This document shows, piece after piece, positions 29,070-37,483 of a stretch of DNA of 64,000 nt. The translations under genes were made by a program, and so were the position numbers. The stretch is from Streptomyces sp. NBC_00461 (GTDB lineage Bacteria; Actinomycetota; Actinomycetes; Streptomycetales; Streptomycetaceae), in NCBI RefSeq assembly GCF_036013935.1, contig NZ_CP107902.1, positions 2,761,001-2,825,000 of the forward strand. The letters are read 5' to 3'. The notes beneath the pieces were generated by a model. The model was not told the origin of the DNA, made no database searches, and was given only the letters and a program-made list of their open reading frames with translations. The first letter of the stretch is position 1. Each line of letters starts with the position of its first letter.

Positions 29070-31106
29070 GTGCCTCAGTCGAACTTCTGGTCCATCTATC
29101 AGCACGGCTTCGCACGGGTCGCCGCCTGCACGGGCCACACCGTCATCGCGGACCCCCACGCCAACGCCGAGGCGGTCCTGCGTCACGCACGCCGGTGCGC
29201 CGAGGAGGGTGTCGCCGTCGCCGTCTTCCCGGAGATGGGGCTGTGCGGCTACTCGATCGAGGACCTGCTGCTGCAGGACGCGCTGCTCGACGGGGTCGAG
29301 GCGGCGCTCCAGGAGGTGGTGGCCGGGTCAGCCGACCTGCTGCCGATACTGGTCGTCGGCGCCCCGCTGCACCATCGCAACCGGATCTACAACTGCGCGG
29401 TGATCGTGCACCGCGGCCGTGTCCTCGGCGTCGTGCCCAAGTCGTATCCGCCGAACTACCGGGAGTTCTACGAGCGCCGGCAGATCGGTGACGGTGCCGA
29501 CGAGCGCGGCGGGTCGATCCGTGTCGGCGGCGAGGCCGTGCCGTTCGGAGTGGATCTGCTGTTCGCGGCGGACGACGTCCCGGGGCTCGTGCTGCACGCG
29601 GAGATCTGCGAGGACATGTGGGTGCCCGTGCCGCCCAGCGCGGAGGCGGCCCTCGCCGGTGCGACCGTCCTGGTCAACCTCTCCGGCAGCCCGATCACGG
29701 TCGGGCGCGCCGAGGACCGCAAGCTGCTGTGCCGCTCGGCGTCCTCCCGCTGCCTGGCCGCGTACGTCTACGCGGCGGCCGGCCTCGGCGAGTCGACCAC
29801 CGACCTGTCCTGGGACGGCCAGGCGATGGTCTACGAGAACGGCGTGCTGCTGGCCGAGACGGAGCGGTTCCCGCTAGGCGACGAGTACGCGGTGGCCGAC
29901 GTGGACCTCGACCTGCTGCGGCAGGAGCGGCAGCGGATGGGCACGTTCGACGACAACCGCCGTACGCACCGGGCGCGGACGAGTGACTTCCGCACGGTCG
30001 GGTTCGAACTCGATCCGCCGGTCACCGACCTGGGTCTGCGTCGCCGCCTGGAGCGCTTCCCGTTCGTGCCGGCCGACGCCGAGCGCCTGGCCCAGGACTG
30101 CTACGAGGCGTACAACATCCAGGTCGAGGGCCTTCAGCAGCGGCTCGCGGCGATCGGCGGCCCGAAGGTCGTCATCGGGGTGTCCGGCGGCCTCGACTCC
30201 ACGCACGCGCTGATCGTCGCCGCCCGCGCGATGGACCGCGCGGGCCGCCCGCGCAGCGACATCCTGGCCTGGACGCTGCCCGGCTTCGCCACCAGCGACC
30301 ACACCAAGGACAACGCCCACAAGCTGATGGCCGCCCTGGGCGTCACCGCGGCCGAGCTGGACATCACGCCGACCGCACGGCTGATGCTGCAGGAGATGGA
30401 TCACCCGTTCGCGTCCGGCGAGCCGGTGTACGACGTCACCTTCGAGAACGTGCAGGCCGGGCTGCGTACGGACTATCTCTTCCGGCTCGCCAACCAGCGT
30501 GGCGGCATCGTGCTCGGCACCGGTGACCTCTCCGAGCTGGCGCTCGGCTGGTCCACGTACGGGGTGGGCGACCAGATGAGCCACTACAACGTCAACTCGG
30601 GTGTGCCGAAGACGCTGATCCAGCATCTGATCCGCTGGGTCATCAGCAGCGGCCAGCACGACGAGGAGACCGGCAGGACGCTCGCCGCGATCCTCGACAC
30701 CGAGATCAGCCCGGAACTCGTACCGGGTGAGGAGATGCAGTCCACCGAGTCCAGGATCGGGCCGTACGCGCTGCACGACTTCACGCTGTTCCATGTCCTG
30801 CGGTACGGCTTCCGGCCGTCGAAGATCGCCTTCCTGGCCTGGCACGCCTGGCACGACCAGAAGACCGGCGCCTGGCCGCCGAACTTCCCGGACGCCAAGC
30901 GGGTGGCGTACGACCTACCGGAGATCCGGCAGTGGCTGGAGGTCTTCTGCCGTCGCTTCTTCGCGTTCGCGCAGTTCAAGCGGTCGGCCATGCCGAACGG
31001 GCCGAAGGTGTCGGCCGGTGGTTCGCTCTCGCCGCGGGGTGACTGGCGCGCGCCGTCCGACGGCTCGGCCACCGCATGGCTGCGGGATCTTTCCCGCTTC
31101 GACTAG
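29070..31106 (+). CDS. nadE: Glutamine-dependent NAD+ synthetase
   Basis: NadE makes NAD+ from nicotinic acid adenine dinucleotide, ATP and glutamine in the last step of NAD biosynthesis. The 678 residues match the large two-domain form known from Mycobacterium tuberculosis. The N-terminal nitrilase-like glutaminase has its triad in VAVFPEMGLCGYS (Glu), VPKSYPPNYREFYERR (Lys) and LHAEICEDMW (Cys); the synthetase domain has the P-loop GVSGGLDSTHAL (about residue 372) and GTGDLSELALGWSTYG. The GTG start is seven bases after TACACT (29057-29062), which fits a leaderless transcript; no Shine-Dalgarno sequence is visible. Confidence 0.95.
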   Translation: MPQSNFWSIYQHGFARVAACTGHTVIADPHANAEAVLRHARRCAEEGVAVAVFPEMGLCGYSIEDLLLQDALLDGVEAALQEVVAGSADLLPILVVGAPLHHRNRIYNCAVIVHRGRVLGVVPKSYPPNYREFYERRQIGDGADERGGSIRVGGEAVPFGVDLLFAADDVPGLVLHAEICEDMWVPVPPSAEAALAGATVLVNLSGSPITVGRAEDRKLLCRSASSRCLAAYVYAAAGLGESTTDLSWDGQAMVYENGVLLAETERFPLGDEYAVADVDLDLLRQERQRMGTFDDNRRTHRARTSDFRTVGFELDPPVTDLGLRRRLERFPFVPADAERLAQDCYEAYNIQVEGLQQRLAAIGGPKVVIGVSGGLDSTHALIVAARAMDRAGRPRSDILAWTLPGFATSDHTKDNAHKLMAALGVTAAELDITPTARLMLQEMDHPFASGEPVYDVTFENVQAGLRTDYLFRLANQRGGIVLGTGDLSELALGWSTYGVGDQMSHYNVNSGVPKTLIQHLIRWVISSGQHDEETGRTLAAILDTEISPELVPGEEMQSTESRIGPYALHDFTLFHVLRYGFRPSKIAFLAWHAWHDQKTGAWPPNFPDAKRVAYDLPEIRQWLEVFCRRFFAFAQFKRSAMPNGPKVSAGGSLSPRGDWRAPSDGSATAWLRDLSRFD

Positions 31107-31207
31107 CCGGTCAGTTCGCGCGGCTGATCAGTCCCGTGCGGCAGTCGGTACGTCCGGGAGTCGATACGTCCGGCAGTCGATACGTGCGGCCGGGTGGGGG
31201 TGCCCGG

Positions 31208-31278
31208 CCCTGGGGGCTGCGCCCCCGGACGCCCCATCGGCCCGAGGGCCTCGTCCTCAAACGCCGGACGGGCTGAAT
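31208..31278. repeat. Dispersed intergenic repeat, family 2 (after nadE)
   Basis: On this strand it reads GGGGGCTGCGCCCCC, then CCTCGTCCTCAAACGCCGGA and CGGGCTGAA: the inverse of the copies at 17402-17639. It probably also ends the nadE transcript. Confidence 0.8.
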
Positions 31279-31325
31279 TGCCCCGACCGGCGTTGATGCT
31301 CCGACCATCCTTCAAGCAGTGAGCC

Positions 31326-32555
31326 TCAGCGGTGCAGCGCCTCCGGCTGCTGCGGCACGTGGGACGCGACCACGCGTTCCCGTCCGGACCGCGCCTGCGG
31401 GACGAACCGCCGCCGGTCCACCGCGTACGCGGCCCCCGCAACGCCCAGGCCGAGCACGGCCAGCGCCGCTCCGGCCAGGGAGGGCGAGGTCACGCCGAAG
31501 CCGGCGGCCAGTGCCACGCCGCCGATCCACGCGCCCCCGGCGTTGGCCAGGTTGAACGCGGCCTGGTTCGCGGAGGACGCCAGGGACGGGGCCGCCGACG
31601 CCTTCTCCATGACCATCAGCTGGAGGGGCGAGCCGGTGATGAAGGCCGCCGCGCCGAGCAGGATCACGGCGAGGGCCGCGCTCCACTGGGTGGACATCAG
31701 CAGCGGGAACAGGGCCAGTACGGTCGCCAGCGAGACCAGACCGCCGAAGAGCGTGCCCCGCAGCGAGTGGTCCGCCAGGCGGCCGCCCGCCAGGTTGCCC
31801 GCCGTGGCGCCGACGCCGAACAGGGCCAGCAGCAGCGTCACGCTGGTCTCGGCGTACCCGGCGGCGTCCGTGAGCATCGGCGTGATGTAGCTGTACGCGG
31901 CGAACAGGGCGCCGAAGCCGGCGACCGTGGTGCCGAGCGCCAGCCAGACCGGCACGGACCGCAGAGCGGCCAGTTCGCCGCGCAGGCCCGCGGAGGGGGT
32001 GGCGTGGGCGGGGGCGTGCGGGATCAGCAGGGAGAGTGCGGCTATCGCCGCCAGGCCGATCGCAGCGACGCCGAGGAAGGTGGCCCGCCAGCCCAGATGT
32101 TGTCCCATGAGAGTGGCGACCGGGACGCCGGCGACGTTGGCGACCGTGAGGCCGAGGAACATCAGCGAGACGGAGCGTGCCTTGCGCTCCGGCGCCACCA
32201 TGTTCGTGGCGACGACGGCGCCCACGCCGAAGAAGGCGCCGTGCGGCAGACCGCTCAGGAAGCGGGCGGCCAGGAGCGAGTCGTAGCCGGGGGCGAACGC
32301 GGACAGCGCGTTGCCGACCACGAACAGGGCCATCAGGCCGATCAGGACCGTACGGCGGGACATCCGCGCGGTGGCGGCGGCGAGGAGCGGGGCGCCGATG
32401 ACGACACCCAGCGCGTACGCCGAGACCAGATGACCCGCGGTGGGGATCGAGACGTTCAGGTCGCTCGCGACGTCGGGCAGCAGGCCCATCATCACGAACT
32501 CGGTGGTGCCTATACCAAAAGCGCCGACGGCCAGTGCGAGCAGGGCCAGGGGCAT
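31326..32555 (-). CDS. MFS drug/sugar efflux transporter (DHA1 type)
   Basis: A 409-residue, 12-helix major facilitator with the motif A loop LLAAATARMSRRTVLIG between helices 2 and 3 and the GxxxG-rich helix 5 (GLTVANVAGVPVATLMG). The opening segment LALAVGAFGIGTTEFVMMGL is typical of the AraJ/YdhP-like proton antiporters that export arabinose-like compounds or chloramphenicol-like drugs; the real substrate is not deducible. A TGTTCC...GGAACA inverted repeat covers its promoter. Confidence 0.88.
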   Translation of the reverse strand: MPLALLALAVGAFGIGTTEFVMMGLLPDVASDLNVSIPTAGHLVSAYALGVVIGAPLLAAATARMSRRTVLIGLMALFVVGNALSAFAPGYDSLLAARFLSGLPHGAFFGVGAVVATNMVAPERKARSVSLMFLGLTVANVAGVPVATLMGQHLGWRATFLGVAAIGLAAIAALSLLIPHAPAHATPSAGLRGELAALRSVPVWLALGTTVAGFGALFAAYSYITPMLTDAAGYAETSVTLLLALFGVGATAGNLAGGRLADHSLRGTLFGGLVSLATVLALFPLLMSTQWSAALAVILLGAAAFITGSPLQLMVMEKASAAPSLASSANQAAFNLANAGGAWIGGVALAAGFGVTSPSLAGAALAVLGLGVAGAAYAVDRRRFVPQARSGRERVVASHVPQQPEALHR

Positions 32556-32591
32556 GAAGGGGCCCGTTCCTTCCGGAGTGCAGAGGGGGTG

Positions 32592-32623
32592 TGTTCCACG
32601 AGTGTATGTTCATTCGCGGAACA
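32592..32623 (-). promoter_or_regulatory. Inverted repeat over the MFS promoter
   Basis: TGTTCC (32592-32597) and GGAACA (32618-32623) flank an AT-richer core containing, on the gene's strand, TACACT as a possible -10. The site is 37-68 bases upstream of the MFS start. No regulator gene is adjacent, so the binding protein is unknown. Confidence 0.45.
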
Positions 32624-32652
32624 AAGCCTCTCGGGCCCGGTATTCCGGCAGA

Positions 32653-33702
32653 TCAGGACTCGGTGTCGAGGCTCACACGGGCCGCGATCGGCAGATGGTC
32701 GCTGCCGGTCGCGGGCAGCGTCCACGAGCTCACGGGCTCGACGCCCTGGACCATGATCTGGTCGATCCTCGCCATCGGGAACGAGGCCGGCCAGCTGAAC
32801 CCGAAGCCGCTGCCCGCCGCACCCTGCGTGGAGCGCATCTGGGAGGTGACGCCGTTCAGGGCACGGTCGTTCATCGTGCCGTTCAGGTCGCCGAGCAGCA
32901 CCTTCCGCTTCAGCGGTTCGTCGGCGATGGCCTCGCCCAGGGCGTTGGCACTCTTGTCGCGCTGGCGGGCAGTGAACCCGGCCTCCATCTTCACGCGCAC
33001 CGACGGGAGATGGGCGGCGTAGACGGCGACCGGTCCCTCGGGCGTGGTGACCGTGGCGCGCATCGCGCGCGTCCAGCCCAGCTTGATGTCGACGGCCCTG
33101 ACGTCGGTCATCGGGTCCTTGCTCCACAGGCCGACGGTGCCCTGCACCGAGTGGTACCTGTACGTCGACGCAAGCGCCTTCTCGTACACCGGGACCGCCG
33201 ACGCGGTCAGCTCCTCCAGGGCCACCACGTCCGCGCCGGACGCGGCCACGTCGCGGGCCGTGCCCGACGGGTCGGGGTTGTCGGCGTTGACGTTGTGCGT
33301 GGCGACGGTCAGGTCACCGCCACTGCCGGTCTTGTCGGAGAGCAGACCGCCGAAGAGGTTCAGCCACACGATCGCCGGAAGCACCACCGCGATCAGCGCG
33401 GTCGCCGACCTGCGCACCAGGGCGAGCAGGAACAGCACCGGGACCAGGAGGCCCAGCCAGGGCAGGAAGGTCTCGGTGAGGCTGCCCAGGTTGCCGATGC
33501 GGTTCGGGATCCGCGCGTGCAGCAGCATGATCAGGGCGAGGAGCACCGCGACGGCGGCGAGGATGATGCCTCGGCGCCAGATTCTCGGATCGCCGCGCCA
33601 TCCGGAGACCAGGCGGCTCATCAGGCGCCGGAACCGGTCTCCGCGGCGCTCGGGCCCCGAGCCGCCGTTGTCCGTCTCCGTCATGTACGCCTGCTGCGCC
33701 AT
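32653..33702 (-). CDS. Membrane-anchored endonuclease/exonuclease/phosphatase family protein
   Basis: A 349-residue protein with a cytoplasmic basic N-terminus, about three membrane helices (roughly 45-65, 78-96 and 98-118) and an exported phosphodiesterase-fold domain. Metal and catalytic residues are visible in VATHNVNADN (Asn), VVALEELTASA (Glu), YAAHLPSV (His), LLGDLNGTMND (Asp, Asn) and TGSDHLPIAA (Asp-His). Such anchored proteins may cut nucleic acids or phospholipid head groups; the substrate is unknown. ATG at 33702 has GAGG nine bases upstream; a GTG five codons earlier is an alternative. Confidence 0.87.
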   Translation of the reverse strand: MAQQAYMTETDNGGSGPERRGDRFRRLMSRLVSGWRGDPRIWRRGIILAAVAVLLALIMLLHARIPNRIGNLGSLTETFLPWLGLLVPVLFLLALVRRSATALIAVVLPAIVWLNLFGGLLSDKTGSGGDLTVATHNVNADNPDPSGTARDVAASGADVVALEELTASAVPVYEKALASTYRYHSVQGTVGLWSKDPMTDVRAVDIKLGWTRAMRATVTTPEGPVAVYAAHLPSVRVKMEAGFTARQRDKSANALGEAIADEPLKRKVLLGDLNGTMNDRALNGVTSQMRSTQGAAGSGFGFSWPASFPMARIDQIMVQGVEPVSSWTLPATGSDHLPIAARVSLDTES

Positions 33703-33752
33703 ACCGCGTCGCCTCACTGCCTGCCTTGCACACCGTCCGTCCCCCGCACCAC

Positions 33753-33771
33753 GGGGGTGTCGGACACCCCC
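33753..33771 (-). terminator. Hairpin, probable terminator of the TetR gene
   Basis: GGGGGTGTC and GACACCCCC form a nearly uninterrupted palindrome between the TetR stop and the next gene's start on the same strand. It could alternatively be an operator for the phosphatase-family gene. Confidence 0.5.
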
Positions 33772-33922
33772 CTAGACCCTAGGGGATGATCGGCCCTGGA
33801 CCTGCCGTCACATGACGGCCGTACGGGGACGAGGACGACCGACCCGGCACCGGGAGTTCCACATACGGCTACGGAAAGCGCCGTCTGTGACGAAAGGCGC
33901 ACACTCGGGCCGCGCACTCGGG

Positions 33923-34552
33923 TTACGGCGTCGGGGAACTGACGGGCCGTAGTCCTTCGAGGAGTGTGTCGACCAGCCGCTCCGAAAGACCCTCCGGCAG
34001 ATCGGCGTTGGGCTGCATGACGGTGCGCAGCAGCATCGGGCCGACGACGATGTCGTTCAGCAACTCGACGTCGACGTCCGCCCGGATCTCGCCGTTCGCC
34101 TGCCCGCGCCGCAGGACCTCGACCTGGCGTCTGCGGCGCGGTTCGACGACCGAGGCGTGGTAGGCCGCCCAGATCTTCGGGCTGCTCTTCATCTGCGCGA
34201 AGACGCTGTGCAGCAGCAGCGAGGAGCGGGTCAGCAGGGCGCGCCTGCGCAGCTGTTCCAGCATCGCCACCAGGTCGTCGCGCATCGAGGTGCCGGGCAG
34301 CTGCGGATCCGGCGGCTCGGCACCTCGTACGACGTCGACGAAGAGCTCCTCCTTGCCGTTCCAGCGGCGGTAGATGGTGGCCTTGCCGACTCCCGCGGTA
34401 CGGGCGATGCGCTCGATGGAGAGCTCCGCCAGCGGCACGCCCTCCTCCAGCAGCTTCATCACGCCCTCGACGATGGCACGCTCGACGGCCTCACTGCGAG
34501 GGCGGCCCCTGGCGGGTCCCTCGGGAGCGGCTTGGCTGTCGGCGAGGCTCAC
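33923..34552 (-). CDS. TetR-family regulator of the adjacent MFS exporter
   Basis: A 209-residue repressor with the N-terminal TetR helix-turn-helix (IERIARTAGVGKATIYRRWNGKEELF, about residues 46-71) and a C-terminal ligand domain of the type with ARGRPRSEAVERAI at the front. The GTG start has AAGGGAC upstream. It lies 73 bases behind the DHA2 exporter gene in the same direction, so the pair is probably co-transcribed and autoregulated through the dyad in front of the exporter. Confidence 0.88.
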   Translation of the reverse strand: MSLADSQAAPEGPARGRPRSEAVERAIVEGVMKLLEEGVPLAELSIERIARTAGVGKATIYRRWNGKEELFVDVVRGAEPPDPQLPGTSMRDDLVAMLEQLRRRALLTRSSLLLHSVFAQMKSSPKIWAAYHASVVEPRRRRQVEVLRRGQANGEIRADVDVELLNDIVVGPMLLRTVMQPNADLPEGLSERLVDTLLEGLRPVSSPTP

Positions 34553-34625
34553 TTCACTGCGTCCCTTCGGTGTGCTGAACCCGATTCTCCCTTGTGTACG
34601 ACACCACCCCGCAGTCCGGGCGGCG

Positions 34626-36215
34626 TTATTCCGCCGCGGTGACCAACTCCTGGGCTCCTTCGCCCTCCTGACGGGCCGGCGGCTTCCCGGGCAGGAACAC
34701 CGCCACGACGACCGCGCCGATCACCGCCACGCCCGCGCCCCACAGCGCGGTGACGTGCATCGCGTGCAGGAACGCGTCGTTGGCCGGGGTGACCAGCGCC
34801 CTGCCCTGCGGGCCGAGCTTGGCGGCGACGCCGAGCGTGGCCTCGATGGACTCGCCGGCGGTGTCGCGCAGGGCGGGGGGCAGCAGGCCGAGCTTGCCCT
34901 CGATGCCGTTGCGGTAGGCCGTGGACAGGACCGAGCCGAGGACCGCGATGCCGAGCGCGCCTCCGACCTGACGGAAGGTGTTGCTGAGCGCGGACGCGGA
35001 GCCCGCCTTCTCGCGGGGCAGGGCCTGCATGATCACGACGCTGGTCGGCGTCATGATGTGCGCCATGCCGGTGCCCATGAGGAAGAAGATGACTTCCAGG
35101 AGCCAGATCGGGGTGTCCACGTCCAGCGTGGCGAACGCGGCCAGCATCGCCGCGATGATCACCATGCCGCCCGTGGTGGTGGCCCGGTTGCCGAAGCGGT
35201 CGACGACCAGCCGGGCGCGCGGCGCGAAGATCAGCTGGGCGGCGGCCAGCGGCAGCATCAGCAGACCGGTCTGCAGCGGCGAGTAGCCGCGCACGCTCTG
35301 GGTGTAGAAGACCGAGAAGAAGGTCACGCCCATGAGCGCGAAGAAGACCAGCGCGATGGCGGCCATGGCGGCCGAGAAGACCTTGTTCTTGAAGTACGTG
35401 ACGTCGAGCGACGGGTGGTCGCTGCGCTTCTCGAACACGATGAACGCGGCGAGGACCACGACGCCGGCGGCGATGGTCGACAGCACCTTGACGTCCGTGA
35501 AGTCGGCGAGCTCGCCGCCCTTGATGATGCCGTAGACGAGCAGGACGAGTCCGACCACGGACAGGACGACACCGACGGGGTCGACGCGGCCGGGCTTCGG
35601 ATCGCGGGAGTCGGGGACCAGCCACAGCATCAGCCCCAGGGCGAGGAGCACGATCGGCACGTTGATGAGGAAGACGGAGCCCCACCAGAAGTGGTCGAGG
35701 AGCACACCGCCGGTGATGGGCCCTATGGCGATGGCGAGACCGACGCCGCCCGCCCAGATGCCGATGGCCTTGGGCTGCTCGTCGCGTTCGAAGACGTTCA
35801 TCAGGACCGCGAGGGTGGCCGGCATGACGAAGGCCGCACCGAGGCCCATCAGTGCACGGAAGGCGATGAGCTGGGTCGCCGAGCCGGACTCGGCGGCCAG
35901 CGCCGACCCGATGCCGAACACGGCGAGACCGCCGAGCAGGACCTTCTTGCGCCCCAGCCGGTCGCCCAGCAGGCCCGCGGTGAACAGCAGTCCCGCGAAG
36001 ACGAGCGTGTAGGCGTTGATCGCCCACTCCAGCTCGCTCTGCGTGGCGCCCAGGCCGGTCGGGGCCGGCGTCGAGATCGTCTTGATGGCGACGTTCAGGA
36101 TCGAGTTGTCGAGCACCACGATCAGCAGGCTCAGCATCAGAACGCCGAGGATCGCCCAGCGGCGCCGGTACACGGCTTCGGGTACCCGGGTGGCGGGAAC
36201 GGGTGGAGTCGTCAT
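34626..36215 (-). CDS. MFS multidrug exporter, EmrB/QacA (DHA2) type
   Basis: A 529-residue transporter with 14 predicted helices. Family motifs are [15 protein letters not shown] in helix 1, [15 protein letters not shown] (motif A) and [21 protein letters not shown] (motif C, antiporter signature). Substrates are probably cationic or aromatic drugs or an endogenous metabolite. TAGTCT ends six bases before the ATG, indicating a leaderless start. It is the first gene of an apparent operon with the TetR gene. Confidence 0.9.
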   Translation of the reverse strand: MTTPPVPATRVPEAVYRRRWAILGVLMLSLLIVVLDNSILNVAIKTISTPAPTGLGATQSELEWAINAYTLVFAGLLFTAGLLGDRLGRKKVLLGGLAVFGIGSALAAESGSATQLIAFRALMGLGAAFVMPATLAVLMNVFERDEQPKAIGIWAGGVGLAIAIGPITGGVLLDHFWWGSVFLINVPIVLLALGLMLWLVPDSRDPKPGRVDPVGVVLSVVGLVLLVYGIIKGGELADFTDVKVLSTIAAGVVVLAAFIVFEKRSDHPSLDVTYFKNKVFSAAMAAIALVFFALMGVTFFSVFYTQSVRGYSPLQTGLLMLPLAAAQLIFAPRARLVVDRFGNRATTTGGMVIIAAMLAAFATLDVDTPIWLLEVIFFLMGTGMAHIMTPTSVVIMQALPREKAGSASALSNTFRQVGGALGIAVLGSVLSTAYRNGIEGKLGLLPPALRDTAGESIEATLGVAAKLGPQGRALVTPANDAFLHAMHVTALWGAGVAVIGAVVVAVFLPGKPPARQEGEGAQELVTAAE

Positions 36216-36221
36216 GCGACC

Positions 36222-36257
36222 AGACTAGGTAATTCAGATACGAGACCGTGCCGTATC
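36222..36257 (-). promoter_or_regulatory. Promoter (-10 TAGTCT) and operator-like dyad of the DHA2 exporter
   Basis: On the minus strand TAGTCT (36227-36222) precedes the ATG by six bases. Upstream, GATACG-N9-CGTATC (36237-36257) covers the spacer and -35 region, where TetR proteins commonly block RNA polymerase. The co-directional TetR gene is the obvious candidate to bind it. Confidence 0.5.
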
Positions 36258-36384
36258 GAAAGTATTTTTACCCAGTCCTTACGTGATGGACGTCCCTCTG
36301 GCTCTCTCTGGCACGAAGTGCCACCATGGAGGTGATCCGGGGACGCCGTGAGGGCGCCTCGAGATGACTGAAGGAGCCGTTGCA

Positions 36385-37260
36385 ATGACGCAGCTTTCGG
36401 CTGCCCAGACTGTCCAGAACAGGCCCTCCGACGGCAGCAAGGCGCTGTACGGGGGGAAGGGCACACGCCGTATCACCGTTCGCGACATCGCCCTCGCCAA
36501 GGAACGCGGCGAGAAGTGGCCCATGCTCACCGCCTACGACGCGATGACCGCGTCCGTCTTCGACGAGGCCGGCATCCCGGTGCTCCTCGTCGGCGACTCG
36601 GCGGGCAACTGCCACCTCGGGTACGAGACGACCGTGCCGGTCACCCTCGACGAGATGACCATGCTGTCGGCGGCCGTGGTACGCGGCACCCAGCGCGCCC
36701 TGATCGTCGGCGACCTCCCCTTCGGCTCCTACCAGGAGGGCCCGGTGCAGGCGCTGCGCTCGGCGACCCGGCTGGTCAAGGAGGCCGGCGTCGGGGCGGT
36801 CAAGCTGGAGGGCGGCGAGCGCTCGCACGAACAGATCCGCCTCCTGGTGGAGTCCGGCATCCCGGTCATGGCCCACATCGGCCTCACCCCGCAGTCCGTC
36901 AACGCCATGGGCTACCGCGTGCAGGGGCGCGGCGAGGAGGCGGCCCAGCAGCTGTTGCGGGACGCGAAGTCCGTGCAGGACGCGGGCGCGTTCGCGGTGG
37001 TCCTTGAGCTGGTGCCGGCGGAGTTGGCGGCCGAGGTGACGCGGGTGCTGCACATCCCGACCGTCGGTATCGGCGCCGGGCCGGAGACGGACGCGCAGGT
37101 GCTGGTCTGGACGGACATGCTGGGCCTGACCCCTGGCCGGGTCCCGAAGTTCGTCAAGAAGTACGCGGCCCTGCGCGAGGTCATGGGCGACGCGGTCAAG
37201 GAGTTCGCCCAGGACGTGGTCGGCGGGACGTTCCCGTCGGAGGAGAACTCCGTCCACTAG
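36385..37260 (+). CDS. panB: 3-methyl-2-oxobutanoate hydroxymethyltransferase
   Basis: PanB makes ketopantoate from alpha-ketoisovalerate and methylenetetrahydrofolate, the first committed step of pantothenate and CoA synthesis. It has 291 residues and a TIM-barrel fold. The metal-binding and active-site segments are MLTAYDAMTASVFDEAGI, LLVGDSAGNCHLGYETTVP, KLEGGERS and MAHIGLTPQSVNAMGGY-like GYRVQGR, followed by FAVVLELVPAELA. The ATG at 36385 has GAAGGAG eight bases upstream; the open frame begins seven codons earlier without a site. It is transcribed alone and ends at an intrinsic terminator. Confidence 0.95.
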   Translation: MTQLSAAQTVQNRPSDGSKALYGGKGTRRITVRDIALAKERGEKWPMLTAYDAMTASVFDEAGIPVLLVGDSAGNCHLGYETTVPVTLDEMTMLSAAVVRGTQRALIVGDLPFGSYQEGPVQALRSATRLVKEAGVGAVKLEGGERSHEQIRLLVESGIPVMAHIGLTPQSVNAMGYRVQGRGEEAAQQLLRDAKSVQDAGAFAVVLELVPAELAAEVTRVLHIPTVGIGAGPETDAQVLVWTDMLGLTPGRVPKFVKKYAALREVMGDAVKEFAQDVVGGTFPSEENSVH

Positions 37261-37278
37261 AGCCATCGCGGTACAGAG

Positions 37279-37312
37279 GCAGCCCGCCGATCTTCCCCCG
37301 TCGGCGGGCTGC
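37279..37312 (+). terminator. Intrinsic terminator of panB
   Basis: GCAGCCCGCCGA and TCGGCGGGCTGC form a perfect 12-base stem with a 10-base loop, followed by TGCTTTGT, 18 bases after the stop codon. Confidence 0.85.
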
Positions 37313-37332
37313 TGCTTTGTGGCCCCGGCCGT

Positions 37333-37402
37333 TTCTGGGGGCCGCGCTCCCAAGACCTCCTGTCGGCCTCCGGCCTCGTCCTCAGACGCCGGACCGGGCT
37401 GG
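37333..37402. repeat. Diverged dispersed repeat, family 2 (after panB)
   Basis: CTCGTCCTCAGACGCCGGA and a CGGGCTGGAA end match the family core, but the GGGGGC hairpin part is degenerate. Orientation is the same as the copy after nadE. Confidence 0.6.
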
Positions 37403-37412
37403 AAATGGCTGA

Positions 37413-37461
37413 TGTCGGCCGCTTGTCGGGCCTGTAGGTGAGCTGTCGGTCGTTTGTCGGT
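37413..37461 (+). promoter_or_regulatory. SARP-like direct repeats upstream of the ABC exporter operon
   Basis: TGTCGG occurs at 37413, 37424, 37444 and 37455, with a related TGTAGG at 37433, so the copies are spaced about one helical turn (11 bp) apart. The two 17-mers TGTCGGCCGCTTGTCGG and TGTCGGTCGTTTGTCGG are 31 bp apart. The last copy ends about nine bases before CACCGT, a candidate -10 that would give a leaderless transcript at the ATG. This is the geometry described for SARP activators, and an AfsR-like SARP gene lies just downstream. Confidence 0.6.
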
Positions 37462-37483
37462 GGGGCCTGGCACCGTTCTCGGC

